64,000 nt of DNA from Paludibacter sp. (GTDB lineage Bacteria; Bacteroidota; Bacteroidia; Bacteroidales; Paludibacteraceae): contig JANJVQ010000031.1 of assembly GCA_024710005.1 (NCBI GenBank), positions 16,950 to 80,949 on the forward strand, written 5' to 3'. Within the stretch, counting starts at the first letter, position 1. Each line of letters starts with the position of its first letter. The translations under genes were made by a program, and so were the position numbers. This document shows positions 43,502-52,766 of this stretch, piece after piece. A model generated the notes under the pieces. It made no database searches. It was given only the letters and a program-made list of their open reading frames with translations, and had not been told where the DNA came from.

Positions 43502-46357
43502 CTATTGTAAGAATACCTTCTTGACTATATCACCTTCATTTAATTGAATTTTCAATATATAAAAACCAGAATTCTTAACCTGTAGTTTATTATCACTGGT
43601 CAGCAATATATAATTACCAGTGGTATCATACAATGTTGCTTTAATAGGTTCATCGGTCAGTATTGTGATTTGTTTCTTATCAATAGCAATTTTGACTGAG
43701 TTTTCTATTGATGATTCAACTCCGGTTGAAGCCTCCTGTTCAGCAATTACTTCATTCAGAAATTGAATAACTTCTGTTTCAAACTGCGTATTGTATGCAG
43801 CAGGGAAGCCTCCATGCAATCCTCCGGGGACCGTTGTAAATTTATGTTTAACTCCTTCAGATTGCAATGCTGCTTGTAGAGTAACCGACTGACTATATGG
43901 AACTGTCGGATCTGCATCACCATGTATGATATAGGTTGGTGGCGTATTTGCATCGATCATATCTACCGGTGAAACTGATTCGATAAAAGTCTGATTAGTT
44001 GCATTTTCTCCCAACCAATTTACCAGTGACGTATAAAACATGAAATCAGTCAGCTTGGCGGGACCATATTTATCAACAACAGCCATCACTTTTATTTCAT
44101 CAGAGTATGCCTGGGTATCATTATCATACATTCTGTTATTTTGAAGATATCCGGCAGTTAATGCTAAATGACCTCCTGCAGATCCTCCCTGGAAAATGAT
44201 TTTATTTTTATCGATGTTCAGTTCTTCCGCATGATGTAAAAGATAAATCATGGCTGCACGAACATCCTCGACAGCAGCAGGTGCTTTTGCTTCGCCTGTC
44301 ATGCGGTATTCTACATTGGCAACAGCATAGCCCTGATTGAAATACATGTTAAATCCTCCCTGTTCTTCTTTATATCCGTGGTTCCATCCACCACCATGCA
44401 TATTGATTACCACCGGTACCGGTTTCGCAGGATTCGTAGGGTAGTAAATATCCATCCGGGTATTCGGACTATTTACATCCTTGTACACAACATCCATTTG
44501 AGCAGCATAATTTGAAGGATAAGCAACCGTTTTCAAGGTTTGGAAATTAACTGTAAAGGCTTTTGACTGATTTGCTACATTGTCTTTTTCAACAAAACAA
44601 CCTGCAGAAGCCGTAAATGTATAATTTTTATTGACTGATGGCGTCCCCTCCAGTTGAATAGGAATAGTGACTAAATTACCTGTTATCACACAGGTATTCA
44701 ACGGTATCGACACTCCGTTCAACAACAGAGATCCACTGCCTAATGCCACATTTTTATTGAAATTCAGGGTAATTTCTTTTTTGAGATTGTAAAAACATAC
44801 CTCACCTTCTCCAGGAGAAGAACTTCTTAATGTGAGGTCAATAGTTTCCTGTAAGGTGCGTGTTACAATTTTATAGAGATATAATCCACTTCCTGTGTTA
44901 TTAGCAATACGTAGTTTTGTATTATCAGCCCTTGGTAGCGACACGATATAAATACTGTCGGGTGATTTCCGGGTAACATAAGTGTCAATAACCTGCCACT
45001 GACCACTTACCCATTCTTCTAACCGAAAACTCATTCCTTCGGTACCTGTTGCAGCATGAATTTCAACCTCTCCCACAGTTTTCAGTGCCGGAAATTCAAT
45101 TGCAGCTCCCTGAGAACTCTTATCCAACAGGATCCTGTTCACGTGAGACTCTCCGGTTTCACAAGTAACAGAACCTGTTAGCAAAACAGCTTTTACAAAA
45201 TTAAATCCATTGATAGTTGAGGTCGGATAACTTCCTGATGAAGGCGCAGATGAAACCGGCGTACCCCAGCTTCCATCGCCAAAATTGGTCAGGATGGCAT
45301 CAACACCTGTGTTTAAAGTCTGGAAAACAGCAGAAGCGTCTGATTCATCCGAATCGCTGTAATCCGTTCCATTCCCTTTGGCAATTACTTTATAAGTATA
45401 AGCCGTATTGGGTAACAAGCCTGTAATCTCAGCATTCGTTGTTGTTCCTCCGCTTATTTGCGATGTTTTGGCCAAGGTTGTACCTTGGTATACATTGACA
45501 GCGTAACCGGTCGCGTTTTCGACAGCAGTCCAGTTGGCTGTAAATCCTTCACCTGTAACAGCAGATACTGAACCAACAACCGGAGTGGCTAGTTTTGGAG
45601 TATTGCGATCGGTAACAATTTCAGCCCAACTTGTGGCAACCCTTATTCCGCCCACGTTGAATTTAGCAGCGCTGGAACCCTGACTTCTGAACCATAAATT
45701 ATCCAGTTTGTTTCTGATGGTAGATGTTGTGTTATCAACAATGTCGGCAACCGGTTCCTCAGCAGATCCGAGGGCCGGATTGATAAATACCGAAGCCGTA
45801 GAATTTGCAAAATCATATTTAATAACAATCAACAACGCTTCTGAAACATCAGTATATTCTGTTGTTCCCCAGATAACAGTTGCAGAAGTTGTGCTTCCAC
45901 GGGTTAATCCAAATCTATAATTAGCTGTATTTACACTTCCTTTTCCTGCCCATAAACGAGGTCCCTGACTGGTACCATCGGCAAGTCCCATCACCTCTGA
46001 GTTGGTTTGTCCCTGCGCAACACCTGCTTTATATAAAAAAGACAAATACACCGCTCCACTGTTGATTGGTGTTGAGGTAAATGATTTATATGATTTATAG
46101 TCTGTTGCAGACGAGATGTCACTATTTAATGTTTTTCCGATACCGGAAAGTATGTAAGTTTTACCATTACTGGTATAAGTTAATGCAGGCGAAACGATGT
46201 TTCTTCCTGTACCGGTAGTTAAAGTACCAGCTGTCGTCCAGGTAGTTTCATCAGCCAGATTCGACACAGTATAGTTAAAGGTTTCATCAAGTAATACCGT
46301 TGCTTTAGCAATTATTGTAAAGCAAATTAAGATCAGTAATAAAGTAATTTTTTTCAT
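43502..46357 (-). CDS. large modular carbohydrate esterase, T9SS-tagged (951 aa)
   Basis: The order is a signal peptide, a jelly-roll (about 20-250), an FN3 domain (about 256-348) and a discoidin-like module starting LTNFGDGSWG (about 355-502). An Ig/SbsA-like domain (about 510-608), an alpha/beta-hydrolase (about 615-872) and a T9SS tail (about 880-951) follow. The catalytic set is Ser726 (GGSAGG), Asp814 (HGDAD), His848 (GLHGG) and HGGGW 654-658. The last three parts match the 618-aa esterase, and the first three match the 708-aa neighbour. It is therefore a module-shuffled fusion of the two architectures. Extracellular deacylation of the polysaccharide is inferred. Confidence 0.87.
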   Translation of the reverse strand: MKKITLLLILICFTIIAKATVLLDETFNYTVSNLADETTWTTAGTLTTGTGRNIVSPALTYTSNGKTYILSGIGKTLNSDISSATDYKSYKSFTSTPINSGAVYLSFLYKAGVAQGQTNSEVMGLADGTSQGPRLWAGKGSVNTANYRFGLTRGSTTSATVIWGTTEYTDVSEALLIVIKYDFANSTASVFINPALGSAEEPVADIVDNTTSTIRNKLDNLWFRSQGSSAAKFNVGGIRVATSWAEIVTDRNTPKLATPVVGSVSAVTGEGFTANWTAVENATGYAVNVYQGTTLAKTSQISGGTTTNAEITGLLPNTAYTYKVIAKGNGTDYSDSDESDASAVFQTLNTGVDAILTNFGDGSWGTPVSSAPSSGSYPTSTINGFNFVKAVLLTGSVTCETGESHVNRILLDKSSQGAAIEFPALKTVGEVEIHAATGTEGMSFRLEEWVSGQWQVIDTYVTRKSPDSIYIVSLPRADNTKLRIANNTGSGLYLYKIVTRTLQETIDLTLRSSSPGEGEVCFYNLKKEITLNFNKNVALGSGSLLLNGVSIPLNTCVITGNLVTIPIQLEGTPSVNKNYTFTASAGCFVEKDNVANQSKAFTVNFQTLKTVAYPSNYAAQMDVVYKDVNSPNTRMDIYYPTNPAKPVPVVINMHGGGWNHGYKEEQGGFNMYFNQGYAVANVEYRMTGEAKAPAAVEDVRAAMIYLLHHAEELNIDKNKIIFQGGSAGGHLALTAGYLQNNRMYDNDTQAYSDEIKVMAVVDKYGPAKLTDFMFYTSLVNWLGENATNQTFIESVSPVDMIDANTPPTYIIHGDADPTVPYSQSVTLQAALQSEGVKHKFTTVPGGLHGGFPAAYNTQFETEVIQFLNEVIAEQEASTGVESSIENSVKIAIDKKQITILTDEPIKATLYDTTGNYILLTSDNKLQVKNSGFYILKIQLNEGDIVKKVFLQ

Positions 46358-46384
46358 CTTGTTTTATTTGCATGTAGTATAAAA

Positions 46385-46417
46385 CCGGACACCGCGAAAA
46401 TAACACCCGGTGTCCGG
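46385..46417 (-). other. intra-operon GC-rich stem-loop
   Basis: CCGGACACCG and CGGTGTCCGG form a perfect 10-bp stem between the 708-aa and 951-aa genes. The minus strand continues GGTTTTAT, a weak U-tract, so partial termination or 3'-end stabilisation is possible. Confidence 0.6.
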
Positions 46418-46433
46418 CCGGTTTAATCAATCA

Positions 46434-48560
46434 TTAATTAATCGAGATTTTTCTTGTTGATTGTTTTCCATTATCACCTGTAAATTGCAGGATATAAAGT
46501 CCTGTTGGTAACGCTGTTTCTGCAATATCGGCATTTTTTACCTGATAAACCTTAGCACCTTGTAAACTGTACACATCAAAGGTGCCTGTTTCACTAGCCC
46601 TGATTGACTTTCCCGACACTGTCAGTTTCAATCCGGAAAGATTATCCAATCCGGAAGTGATACCGGTTGTAAAAGGAGTTGAGGCTGCAGACAAATACGA
46701 ATCGGCATAATCAATAAAACCATCTCCAACTGCCAACACTTTAAACGTATATTCTGTTTCAGGGTCCAATCCGGTTACCTGAACGCTTGCTGTAGCTTGT
46801 CCCGAAACATCAACTGTTTTTACATTTGAAGTTCCCTGATATACAAGGACCTTATATCCGCTTGCATTGGATACCGTTGTCCAGTTAGCCGTAAAATGAT
46901 TTGAATTAACTACTGATGCCTCACCAACAACAGGAGCATCGAGTAAAGTTGGGTTGGTAGTGCGGGTGATGATTTGCGTTATATAAATAGCACCATTCGT
47001 AGGATTCTCAATTTTAAACTTTGCAGGTTCTGCACGTGATATTGAAATGATGTAAATTGAATCCACACTCCTGTCTTTTGAGGCCTGATTGTACACATAA
47101 GTCCCTCCGATTGCACTCCATGAATTTGTTGACGGATTAAATTCTTTTAACTGGAAACCATTTCCGGCAGTACCGGCAACAGCATGAATTTCAATTTGTT
47201 CTACTGAATTTAATGTTGGGAATGTAACACTTCCACCATTAGCAGCTTTGTCTATTGCAATCCTGTTTACATGGGTTTCACCTCTTATTCCTCTGGTGTT
47301 TCCTGTATACATGATGGCCGACACCAGATTAAATCCGTTAACTGAAGTTGAACCATAAGTACCAGAAGCAGGTTGTGATTGTGCTATTTCGCCCCAGGTC
47401 TCGTCTCCAAAATCAGTGTTAATTGTATTTGTGGCATAGGGATCCAGTGTCGTCAATTCGACAGATGACTCAGAAGGATCAGAATCACTATAATTTTCGA
47501 CGTCCCCTTTTGCAATTACTTTATACGTATAGGTAATTCCGGACATCAGGCCTGAAATCTCCAGACTTTCAACACTTTGGCCATTTACATTAGTCGTACT
47601 AATCAGATATGAACCCAGATACACGTTGACGTCATAGCCTACTGCATTGGCAACCGCTGTCCAGTTGGCGATAAATGATTCTGCTCCGACAGATGAAGCA
47701 GACCCTACGACAGGAGATGATAACTTTGGTAGATCGACAGATGAAGCCTTAACAACATCTGTCCAATTATCAGAAAAACGGATTCCCGCAAGCTTCCCTC
47801 CAATACTTGGACGTTGCCGAACAGTAATTCCTCTAATCTGTTTCAAAGCTGCCGGCTGAGTAATAGTAGTCAATAAACTAGCTGTTGATTCTTCTGTTTC
47901 GTTAATTTGTGGGTTAACATACATAGAAAAGACCTCATCTCCGGTAGAAACAGGAGTTACTTTCAATACTATTAAATGAGTTTCATTCAGATTAAGTGTT
48001 GATGACCAAACTGTCGGTTGCCCGTTATATCCCAATCCAAATTGAATTCCTTCAGTAACAGATTTTACAAAGACTCTCCCTCTTTGAGAGTTTGCTGTAT
48101 GATTGGCATCCCATGCAAAAAAATCGTTAGCAGAGGTCAGAGCACTTGAAAAATTAACCAACACGCTCACATAGAATGCTTTCCCTCTGTACTCATTTCC
48201 TGATGTTAAACTATAAATAGTAGATCTGAGAGTCAAGGATGCAAGTGTGGGATCAAGAACAATTGCTTTTCCTACATTATTATCTACATAATTTGAATAA
48301 CTCAGTGTACTGTTTTCAACTAAAGGAGAAGATCCACCACCTTCGCCTGAAGTTAACTTGCCACTTCTATTCCATTGATTTGCTAAAATAGCATCTGAGG
48401 TAGTTTGATATTCTGCTTTCTCAAGCACTGGATCAGTTCCCATTGCCGATGCTGCGAAAAACGCATTATAATCAATCGGCAAAGATTGCGGATATTGTGC
48501 ATCCATTGATACCACAAATCCACACAAAGCAAATAATAACGTAATTTTTTTCATACTCAT
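46434..48560 (-). CDS. non-catalytic modular secreted protein (jelly-roll, FN3, discoidin-like, FN3, T9SS)
   Basis: This 708-aa protein has a signal peptide. A jelly-roll module (about 60-275; AFYVSVLVNFSSALTSANDFFAWD) is followed by FN3 (about 278-372), a discoidin-like module starting NTDFGDETWGE (about 378-540), a second FN3 (about 545-635) and a T9SS tail (FDVYSLQGAKVYQV...TRKISIN). No enzyme motif is present. The first modules are shared with the 951-aa esterase and the 346-aa protein. It looks like a surface-exposed or secreted glycan-binding scaffold; binding is inferred from module type. Confidence 0.72.
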   Translation of the reverse strand: MSMKKITLLFALCGFVVSMDAQYPQSLPIDYNAFFAASAMGTDPVLEKAEYQTTSDAILANQWNRSGKLTSGEGGGSSPLVENSTLSYSNYVDNNVGKAIVLDPTLASLTLRSTIYSLTSGNEYRGKAFYVSVLVNFSSALTSANDFFAWDANHTANSQRGRVFVKSVTEGIQFGLGYNGQPTVWSSTLNLNETHLIVLKVTPVSTGDEVFSMYVNPQINETEESTASLLTTITQPAALKQIRGITVRQRPSIGGKLAGIRFSDNWTDVVKASSVDLPKLSSPVVGSASSVGAESFIANWTAVANAVGYDVNVYLGSYLISTTNVNGQSVESLEISGLMSGITYTYKVIAKGDVENYSDSDPSESSVELTTLDPYATNTINTDFGDETWGEIAQSQPASGTYGSTSVNGFNLVSAIMYTGNTRGIRGETHVNRIAIDKAANGGSVTFPTLNSVEQIEIHAVAGTAGNGFQLKEFNPSTNSWSAIGGTYVYNQASKDRSVDSIYIISISRAEPAKFKIENPTNGAIYITQIITRTTNPTLLDAPVVGEASVVNSNHFTANWTTVSNASGYKVLVYQGTSNVKTVDVSGQATASVQVTGLDPETEYTFKVLAVGDGFIDYADSYLSAASTPFTTGITSGLDNLSGLKLTVSGKSIRASETGTFDVYSLQGAKVYQVKNADIAETALPTGLYILQFTGDNGKQSTRKISIN

Positions 48561-48585
48561 AACTATTTTTCTGGTTAATAAATTC

Positions 48586-51291
48586 TTACTTTGAAATTAT
48601 TTTAAACTGAAATTGTTGGTTTTCCACATCAACCAAGCAGAAAAATAATCCTTTCCGGCTGATGTATAAAACAGCTTCTCCATTCTGTATCTGAACCGTT
48701 TCCTGTTTAACCATGATGCCTGTAGCATCGTAAACCTGAATCGTTGCATGTCCTGTATCGACATGGGGTACCCGCAGGTAAGTGTTTCCGGTAAAAGGGT
48801 TGGGGCCAACATTTACCTGTTGAATACTTGGATACTGCAATCCGGTTGAAGTGTTGGCCTCAAAGGAATACTGTTCCGAAGCCAACGGACCTGCAGTTGT
48901 TTCATCCATCGGGGCATTTGAAATAACAACATCCGGATTGAATTCATCTGCGCCTATATCTCTCGTTCCAATAGCTGTTTGTCCTTCGATATCTTTTTCA
49001 GCAGGGGCATAAACAAGGGATGCATTTATGGCAGGACTTCCAGCGGTGAGTTTGTAAATCTCAAGACCGGTTTCATAATCGCAATTGGCATCATAAGCCC
49101 TGCATTTGGACTTTACCAGCAAAGGGTCTGTTTCAATAATCTGCGTTTGGTTATAATCAGCGATTCCGATACTTGCTGTTCCTGTAGCATGCATGAGGTT
49201 GTTTTCGAAACTCACGCCGGCAAGGGAAGTCGAACTGTATGATTTTACAATCGGATTGGTTGAAGAGACAATCAGGTTGTTGATTAACCTGCAATTCTTA
49301 GGTGCACGTCCATAATTGCCATTGTTATCGAATCCGATTTCAATGTTAGACGTATTATTGATTAGTGTATTGTTGGCAAAAACTACATTTTCAGGCAGGA
49401 AATGGCTGGTCAGACTGGATGAACTGTTGGTTACATCTCCATTGGTAATGGTAATGGCTGCATCCCATTTGCTTCCGGCCAGTCCTTCAAAATAATTGTT
49501 GTATATCTGATGATTCATACCATACACCCGGATACCACCGCAACCAATCTCGCTGCCACTATACTGAGCTGTTTTACCATCTCCAAAGAAGAAGTTTCCT
49601 TCCACCACAGAAGTGTGACCGTGACGCAAAGACAATGTACCCAAACACCGCCTGAAAGTATTATTCCGGATGATGTTGCTACAACTTTTTACAGATACAA
49701 TCTCGGGATCGCCATCACAGTCTTCAAATAAATTATTTTCAACAAGGGTATACGAATTCAGCATACTTAAATCACTGACTCCGATGCGGATGGTTTCTTT
49801 CTCATTAGCTACCCTTGGCGTATTGTTTCTGAAGATGTTATGATCAATTCGATCGTATTTAGAAATATCGGGAACTTCTCCATGGCTGCCATCGATGATT
49901 AACCAGGCACCTGCATCATACTTTCCATCAAACAAATTATGATCGATGCGGTTATGGTGACTGTTACATACCGGATTAGCCCAAATATCGCCAACGGTAA
50001 TCCATTTAGACGATTGTGAATCGCTCAATTTTTTCATGCTGAATTTATTTCTGGTAATCCTGACATAACTGCAACCTTCCATTTTAATGATGGTACTTAC
50101 CGGATCAACATCAAAATCAAATCCTTCGTAAGTCACGTAGCTTTGATACGATAGTGTAAACGTAGTCGCACCGCTAATTTTCGCTCCATGCAGGTTTTGT
50201 GATTTTACCAGAATCGGTTTTAATGCATTTCCTCCACGGGTTATTTTTACACCTCCCATGTTGTAAGTGCCGTCAAGCACCAGAATTGTATCGCCCGGAT
50301 TCATTGCATTCAGGGCATTTTTGAATTGTGTTACCGTAGAAACGGTTCTTGTAACGGATGGCACTAAAGGATCAACGACCACACTGGCACCAATTACCAT
50401 ACTTTTTTCTACCGTAAATAATTTGGGATTCTCCGTTCCACTCAGGTCCCCTGTCCATCCATTAAAAATGTAATTTTCAGCGAGCGATATACTTGCAGTT
50501 ACCTGCTCGTTCAGTTCGTAGCTGCTTTTTTGCGGATTAAGCGTTATCGTCCCGTTCGCTGGCTGCGTGATGTTAATGGTTATTTCTGACGTGATTTCCT
50601 GAAATGTAATATCCGCGATGGGGTCAGAACCAATATACAAATTATCAATGGCAGCATCGCAGGTTCCACTGTTCATCGAAAAACGGATGGCATGAAAATC
50701 AAAGGTGGTTACATTGTTTTTGATTTCCCTGAAATTAAAAATCTTATTGATTAACTCCCCGTTGATAGCTAATTGGTATTTCCCGGTTCCATTGTCAATT
50801 TTTACTGAAATACGAACCCAGGTGCCGACTGCATAAGTCGGTTGAGTCGACCAACCCGAACTGCCATCGTACAACTTTAATTTTCCGTTCGGCTGAAATT
50901 CAATCATGAAACTCCGGTGGGTATTCGAACCCAGGTCGTAACCTGTAATAGCATAATTAACTGTAGGCAATGTATTTTGCCGGATATAAAAATCTACATA
51001 AACATCACCTCCTAAAGCGGTGGCATTGGAAGCGTATGCAATGTGTTCGACCTGCAGATTTGTTGCAGTAGCCATGGTACGCATTGCTTGCTGACCGGCA
51101 TACACCAACGCCGCTTCATTGGTGATTACTCCTGAACCTGTAGTCACTTTCCATTTCTGCTGGTTATTGACCGATCCGATGGTATAGTTTTCACCACTTT
51201 CAAATGATGTATTGATCAGTGTCTCGCCCTGTATAAGCAGAGAACACGTCATCAGAAGAAAGAAAGTAAAAACAGCACGCAATGCTTTCAT
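48586..51291 (-). CDS. large PL6 polysaccharide lyase with accessory modules, T9SS-tagged (901 aa)
   Basis: The start is the ATG at 51291, giving the signal peptide MKALRAVFTFFLLMTCSLLIQG. A 16-residue upstream extension is rejected because it would cross the operators. The order is a LamG/jelly-roll module (about 20-225), a divergent InlB/bacterial repeat domain (about 235-315; PANGTITLNPQKSSYELNE, FNGWTGDLSG), a PL6 beta-helix (about 320-785) and a T9SS tail. The PL6 block shows ETIRIGVSDLS, GDPEIVSVKSCSN with the catalytic Lys, and LSLRHGHTSVVEGNFFFG with the catalytic Arg. It heads the middle operon and is expected to act outside the cell on long uronan chains. Confidence 0.9.
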   Translation of the reverse strand: MKALRAVFTFFLLMTCSLLIQGETLINTSFESGENYTIGSVNNQQKWKVTTGSGVITNEAALVYAGQQAMRTMATATNLQVEHIAYASNATALGGDVYVDFYIRQNTLPTVNYAITGYDLGSNTHRSFMIEFQPNGKLKLYDGSSGWSTQPTYAVGTWVRISVKIDNGTGKYQLAINGELINKIFNFREIKNNVTTFDFHAIRFSMNSGTCDAAIDNLYIGSDPIADITFQEITSEITINITQPANGTITLNPQKSSYELNEQVTASISLAENYIFNGWTGDLSGTENPKLFTVEKSMVIGASVVVDPLVPSVTRTVSTVTQFKNALNAMNPGDTILVLDGTYNMGGVKITRGGNALKPILVKSQNLHGAKISGATTFTLSYQSYVTYEGFDFDVDPVSTIIKMEGCSYVRITRNKFSMKKLSDSQSSKWITVGDIWANPVCNSHHNRIDHNLFDGKYDAGAWLIIDGSHGEVPDISKYDRIDHNIFRNNTPRVANEKETIRIGVSDLSMLNSYTLVENNLFEDCDGDPEIVSVKSCSNIIRNNTFRRCLGTLSLRHGHTSVVEGNFFFGDGKTAQYSGSEIGCGGIRVYGMNHQIYNNYFEGLAGSKWDAAITITNGDVTNSSSSLTSHFLPENVVFANNTLINNTSNIEIGFDNNGNYGRAPKNCRLINNLIVSSTNPIVKSYSSTSLAGVSFENNLMHATGTASIGIADYNQTQIIETDPLLVKSKCRAYDANCDYETGLEIYKLTAGSPAINASLVYAPAEKDIEGQTAIGTRDIGADEFNPDVVISNAPMDETTAGPLASEQYSFEANTSTGLQYPSIQQVNVGPNPFTGNTYLRVPHVDTGHATIQVYDATGIMVKQETVQIQNGEAVLYISRKGLFFCLVDVENQQFQFKIISK

Positions 51292-51309
51292 GGAGATATT
51301 ATTTACTTT

Positions 51310-51325
51310 AATTGGTATACCAATT
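51310..51325. promoter_or_regulatory. operator A of 901-aa PL6 operon (AATTGGTATACCAATT)
   Basis: This is a perfect 16-bp palindrome in the 5' leader of the PL6 gene. From memory it resembles operators of FadR-subfamily GntR regulators of uronate genes (UxuR/ExuR class). Confidence 0.85.
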
Positions 51326-51326
51326 A

Positions 51327-51340
51327 TTTGGTCGACCAAA
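51327..51340. promoter_or_regulatory. operator B of 901-aa PL6 operon (TTTGGTCGACCAAA)
   Basis: This perfect palindrome lies 16 bp centre-to-centre from operator A. It overlaps the -7 element by 3 bp, the same geometry as upstream of SusC. Confidence 0.85.
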
Positions 51341-51368
51341 AATAAGTAGTTTTATCTTAACATCCAAA
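51337..51368 (-). promoter_or_regulatory. promoter of the 901-aa PL6 operon
   Basis: On the minus strand TTTG (51368-51365), a 20-bp spacer and TATTTTTG (51344-51337) match the consensus. The start point would fall inside operator B/A, so a bound repressor would block initiation. Confidence 0.8.
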
Positions 51369-51412
51369 TAAAATATGCGGTTTTATTGCAAAATATGTTG
51401 TAGAACATAGAA

Positions 51413-51424
51413 TTGGTATACCAA
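51413..51424. promoter_or_regulatory. distal operator (TTGGTATACCAA)
   Basis: An exact copy of the operator core lies about 85 bp (eight helical turns) upstream of operator B and 20 bp after the end of the 368-aa gene. It may serve as an auxiliary looping site. Confidence 0.75.
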
Positions 51425-51444
51425 ACAACAGACCTGTCTTCGTC

Positions 51445-52551
51445 TTATTTCTTAATTACCATTTTTGCTGTCGACTGTCCCTGATCTGTAACAAGACTTA
51501 CAATATAAATCCCGTCTGATAAGGTATGATTATCTATTTTCAATCGATAATCTCCGGATTGTTGCATTTGATCATTAATCAGGGTTTTTACCTGTTTCCC
51601 AACGACATTGAGAAGCTGAATACTCACCCGACTTTGCTTTTCCAGCGAATAATTCAGCATTTGAATATTGGGGTTCAAATCCTGGGTTACCATGATTCTG
51701 GGTTTTAGCTCTTTTACAGAACGAACAAAAGTAGAGGTATCCTCTTCAATTGAGAAGGAAGCAAAACGAACAACTTCATCTCTTAAATCCTGAGGATTAT
51801 TCAAACTACGGTAAATGCCCCATTTAGGACGGATAAAAGCATTGTCTGCTCTGATGGTTAATAGCTGATTATTGCTGTAAGAAAGGAGGGTAGCTCCCGT
51901 AATTACATTCTTGATTACAATTGAATAGGTCCCGTTTACATTATCGATTTTGATTCTTTCGGTAACTTCCACCCAGGTATTTTCAAATAGTGATAAGTTC
52001 TCAGAAGTAAGCTTTACGGCACTTAAATCAGAATCAACATAGTAATTCAATTCCAGTTTATTGGGATTTCCCTTACGCGCTGTCAGACAAAAAATCGGAT
52101 CTGCCTCGTCACCCCCGACCGCTTTAATCTGATGTAAATGTGTAAAATTGGAGGAGACTTTAAAACCGGTGGGCAATTTAAACTTCCACTTATATGTTAC
52201 TGTTTCGCCTGCCACCCCGATTAAGTTTGCAGGAGACTTATCATAGGTTTTTATCTCATTGCGCTGCCGGTCGAAATTAATACAGCGATCGTTATCAGGT
52301 GTAACATGGATGTGGAATTCAAACACATAACGATTTAACTGGGAATCCCAGGCTTCGGTAATGTGACGACCAAAAGCAGGATGTGCACAATCCGGCGTTT
52401 CAATCACATCAAAACCCGGTGCCAATACGCTGTTTATCAATTCGTAGGTATTGCCCGGCCCATCAGCATCCAGTATTGTTTGTGAGTTAATTGGGAAAAC
52501 AAATATGGCAAAACAAGCCACAAGTATTAATTTTAATGTTGATTTCTTCAT
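51445..52551 (-). CDS. secreted jelly-roll putative polysaccharide lyase, T9SS-tagged (368 aa)
   Basis: A signal peptide is followed by one beta-jelly-roll domain (about 25-280) and a T9SS tail (VSIQLLNVVGKQVKTL...AKMVIKK). Strand motifs YVFEFHIHVTPDNDRC, TYKWKFKLPTGFKV, FTHLHQIKAVGGDEADPIFCLTARKG and KWGIYRSLNNPQDLRDE resemble the jelly-roll lyase groups (PL7/PL13/PL20-like). I cannot assign a family with confidence. The HLHQIK strand and the Lys/Arg/Tyr-rich groove strands are compatible with a lyase. It is the last gene of the SusC operon, separated from GH88 by the 23-bp repeat array. Confidence 0.65.
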   Translation of the reverse strand: MKKSTLKLILVACFAIFVFPINSQTILDADGPGNTYELINSVLAPGFDVIETPDCAHPAFGRHITEAWDSQLNRYVFEFHIHVTPDNDRCINFDRQRNEIKTYDKSPANLIGVAGETVTYKWKFKLPTGFKVSSNFTHLHQIKAVGGDEADPIFCLTARKGNPNKLELNYYVDSDLSAVKLTSENLSLFENTWVEVTERIKIDNVNGTYSIVIKNVITGATLLSYSNNQLLTIRADNAFIRPKWGIYRSLNNPQDLRDEVVRFASFSIEEDTSTFVRSVKELKPRIMVTQDLNPNIQMLNYSLEKQSRVSIQLLNVVGKQVKTLINDQMQQSGDYRLKIDNHTLSDGIYIVSLVTDQGQSTAKMVIKK

Positions 52552-52582
52552 TGTTGTTATTCAATTTTCAGTATTCATTCTT

Positions 52583-52766
52583 CTCAAATCATTTGAGTGG
52601 TTCTACTCAAACCGCTTGAGACGTTCCTCTCAAGTCATTTGAGTCGTCCTACTCAAGTCGTTCGCATCGTTCGGTTCGATTCATTCGAGTCGTTCCATTC
52701 GACTGGTTCGAATTGCCCCATTCGACCTATTCGAGTCGTTCGGTTCGATTCATTCGAATTATTCTC
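52583..52766. repeat. eight-unit 23-bp tandem repeat with dyad-symmetric units
   Basis: Eight consecutive 23-bp units begin at 52583, 52606, 52629, 52652, 52675, 52698, 52721 and 52744. Each has a 5-bp arm, 5-bp centre and 5-bp arm, then an 8-bp spacer containing a GTTC/GTCC/GCCC-like core. In units 1-3 the arms are CTCAA/TTGAG; in units 6 and 8 they are TTCGA/TCGAA. The last two units run into the C-terminal codons of GH88, whose stop is at 52727-52729. Confidence 0.9.

Noticed and set aside
51292..51339. N-terminal extension of the 901-aa PL6 to 51339
   Set aside because: It crosses both promoter-proximal operators and the -7 element; the signal peptide starts at the ATG at 51291.
52583..52766. 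CRISPR array
   Set aside because: Units are contiguous 23-bp repeats with no unique spacers of 30 bp or more and no cas genes are nearby.
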